Positions 6,636 through 8,001 of a stretch of DNA of 8,001 nt are shown in pieces. Position 1 is the stretch's first letter; each line of letters starts with the position of its first letter. Both the position numbers and the translations under genes were made by a program. The notes under the pieces were generated by a model. That model was given only the letters and a program-made list of their open reading frames with translations, did not search any database and was not told where the DNA came from. This DNA comes from Cytophagales bacterium (GTDB taxonomy: Bacteria > Bacteroidota > Bacteroidia > Cytophagales > Cyclobacteriaceae). Where the stretch lies: the NCBI GenBank assembly GCA_003537495.1, contig DPSB01000076.1, positions 1 to 8,001 of the forward strand, written 5' to 3'.

Positions 6636-7952
6636 CTATAAATAATTATAGTCAACGGCTACACCATTTTCTTTTGTATCTAATCCGTATTGTGCTTTCA
6701 GTTTTCCATTTGTATCAAAGTGAAAGCCAAGTACATCTTCAAACTTGGTGATGATGCCATCTTTGGTTTTGTCGTAATTCTGGCCCAGAATTATCAGATC
6801 GCCATTAGAGGCAAAGTTGTAGGATCTAATTCCAAATTCCCGACCAGTATAGTCTGGTGTTTTTCGTTGACTGGGAGGAAATTGTTGTTTGGCTTTAAAT
6901 TCTTCAAGATTGGTTTCGGTAAGATAAACCATTTTGCCTGCCGACACTTTCATAAGTTGAACGGCTTTGTATTTTACTTCTCCACCTCCAATGCGTGATC
7001 CCGCACCTTCGTTGAAAATCTTATCGCGACCCGCCATGGCCGGACCGCAAAAATAAAAATCGTTACCAGAGGAGGTCATTTCTTGAATATTCCAATAGCT
7101 GGCCGGGCTATTAAAGTTAAAGCGTTCAACAATGTTAGCTTGATCATCTACCCGGATGTAAGTGAAGTTATTCTTGTCAGGATCAGCATTTTTCTTTCCC
7201 ATAGCATTAGAGGGTGCGAAAATGAAAACCAATCCGGCTACTCCAGGGCTTTCTGGATCATCTGGATTCTCTCTTTCAATAGTTCTTACAAATGCTAAAG
7301 TTTGAAAATTTGGAAATTCAAAGTCAGTGCTTTTCACCATGTTTAGATCTGAGTCAAATTTCACCAGACGTATTGCGCCCACATCATCACCAGGATTTAC
7401 GCCAATCTTTGCTTTTACAGATGCGAGAATGAACAAATCACCAGTCATATCATCTTCAGCATGTGTAATGCCTGTTAATTTGTTACCATCTTCTGTTTTG
7501 GGTTTTACTTTATCAAGTATATCTACCTTGCGGTGATACCCACCTAACAGAAATTGATATTTATAGGTAATCTTCTTTTTACGAAGTACAAGGGTACCCA
7601 TCATATTATTCTCTACCGTATTCCCCATTACCGTATATTCTTCACCCTTAAACCTGAACCACTTAAATTTCTTTTTCATCTTCTCAGCCTCTTCGGTGAG
7701 TTCCTCTTCTTTTACCAGATTAAAGTCATTGTCGAATACATATTGCTCATATTTGAATACGTTCTTTTTTTGGTCTGTGAAATAAGTAAGGGTGTAGGTC
7801 TTCGCATCTTTATCATAATCAAGACCGGCTAAAAAGCCACGTTTTGATGCGCGTGAGATTTTGTAAGTCTTTTCAAGATCTAGTTGTTGGGCCAACAATT
7901 GAGTTGTGCCAGCCATAAATACTATCAGAAAGACCAGAAGGGTATTCTTCAT
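6636..7952 (-). CDS. Secreted protein of unknown function (truncated by TAG)
   Basis: I do not recognise a named family. The 438 residues begin with a clear signal peptide (MKNTLLVFLIVFMAGTTQLLA, cleavage probably between A21 and Q22), so the product is exported to the periplasm or cell surface. The mature part is rich in short beta-strand stretches alternating with charged turns, with recurrent lines of the kind LVKFDSDLNMVKS, FTYIRVDDQANIVERF and GFHFDTNGKLKAQYG. This suggests a beta-propeller-like repeat fold. I see no catalytic motif, no C-terminal sorting domain and no lipobox cysteine. The ORF ends in YNYL-TAG, but the frame stays open for a further 108 residues, so this is probably a truncated form of a 547-residue protein. 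It is a single-gene unit with its own terminator. Its start has no Shine-Dalgarno, and an imperfect -7 element is visible upstream. Confidence 0.7.
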   Translation of the reverse strand: MKNTLLVFLIVFMAGTTQLLAQQLDLEKTYKISRASKRGFLAGLDYDKDAKTYTLTYFTDQKKNVFKYEQYVFDNDFNLVKEEELTEEAEKMKKKFKWFRFKGEEYTVMGNTVENNMMGTLVLRKKKITYKYQFLLGGYHRKVDILDKVKPKTEDGNKLTGITHAEDDMTGDLFILASVKAKIGVNPGDDVGAIRLVKFDSDLNMVKSTDFEFPNFQTLAFVRTIERENPDDPESPGVAGLVFIFAPSNAMGKKNADPDKNNFTYIRVDDQANIVERFNFNSPASYWNIQEMTSSGNDFYFCGPAMAGRDKIFNEGAGSRIGGGEVKYKAVQLMKVSAGKMVYLTETNLEEFKAKQQFPPSQRKTPDYTGREFGIRSYNFASNGDLIILGQNYDKTKDGIITKFEDVLGFHFDTNGKLKAQYGLDTKENGVAVDYNYL

Positions 7953-7983
7953 GTGTTTTGAGATTAAGGTTTGGTGAAAATTT

Positions 7984-7991
7984 TAAACATA
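7984..7991 (-). promoter_or_regulatory. Weak candidate -7 element for the secreted-protein gene
   Basis: The minus strand reads TATGTTTA, one base off the TAnnTTTG consensus, 31 bases before the ATG at 7952. The matching -33 element would fall beyond the window edge, so the call rests on one half-site only. Confidence 0.25.
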
Positions 7992-8001
7992 AAGTTGTTT
8001 G

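Noticed and set aside
6636..6638. TAG as a pyrrolysine codon
   Set aside because: Pyrrolysine use is not expected in Bacteroidota, the protein is not a methylamine methyltransferase, and TAG also serves as the final stop of the same frame at 6309-6311.

Overview
The window reads as chromosomal DNA of a Bacteroidota bacterium, most likely a Cytophagales-type member. The evidence is promoter elements of the TAnnTTTG type, few Shine-Dalgarno sites, a Na+-NQR subunit F of the Bacteroidota kind, and GC-rich nested palindromes between AT-rich gaps. All convincing genes lie on the minus strand, so transcription runs from high to low coordinates. I could not run searches; family calls come from motifs and recognition.

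Right part (6253-7952): a gene for a secreted protein of unknown function, with a signal peptide. It is interrupted by one in-frame TAG about 80% of the way through and ends at a clear hairpin plus U-tract terminator (6253-6287).

Centre (1421-6195): a methionine biosynthesis operon in the order promoter, SAM-I riboswitch, 48-residue Cys-rich leader ORF, osmC-like gene, metY, metX, hom, terminator. Hom makes homoserine, MetX acetylates it, and MetY swaps the acetyl group for sulfide to give homocysteine; the genes lie in the reverse of pathway order. The SAM-I aptamer should sense the end product SAM. The leader ORF starts nine bases after the aptamer's P1 stem and ends Cys-Met-Cys-Cys-Cys-Cys-stop, which suggests a second, cysteine-sensing layer. 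That tandem arrangement is the most interesting feature here. Two kinds of palindromic intergenic element sit inside the operon: a pair of hairpins between osmC and metY, and a roughly 100-bp nested palindrome that fills the metY-metX gap and touches the metX start codon.

Left part (1-1362): nqrF, the NADH-oxidising subunit of the sodium-pumping NADH:quinone reductase. It has its own predicted promoter and is separated from the met operon by the terminator. No other nqr gene is in the window. A Shine-Dalgarno-like stretch at the left edge hints at a further minus-strand gene just outside.
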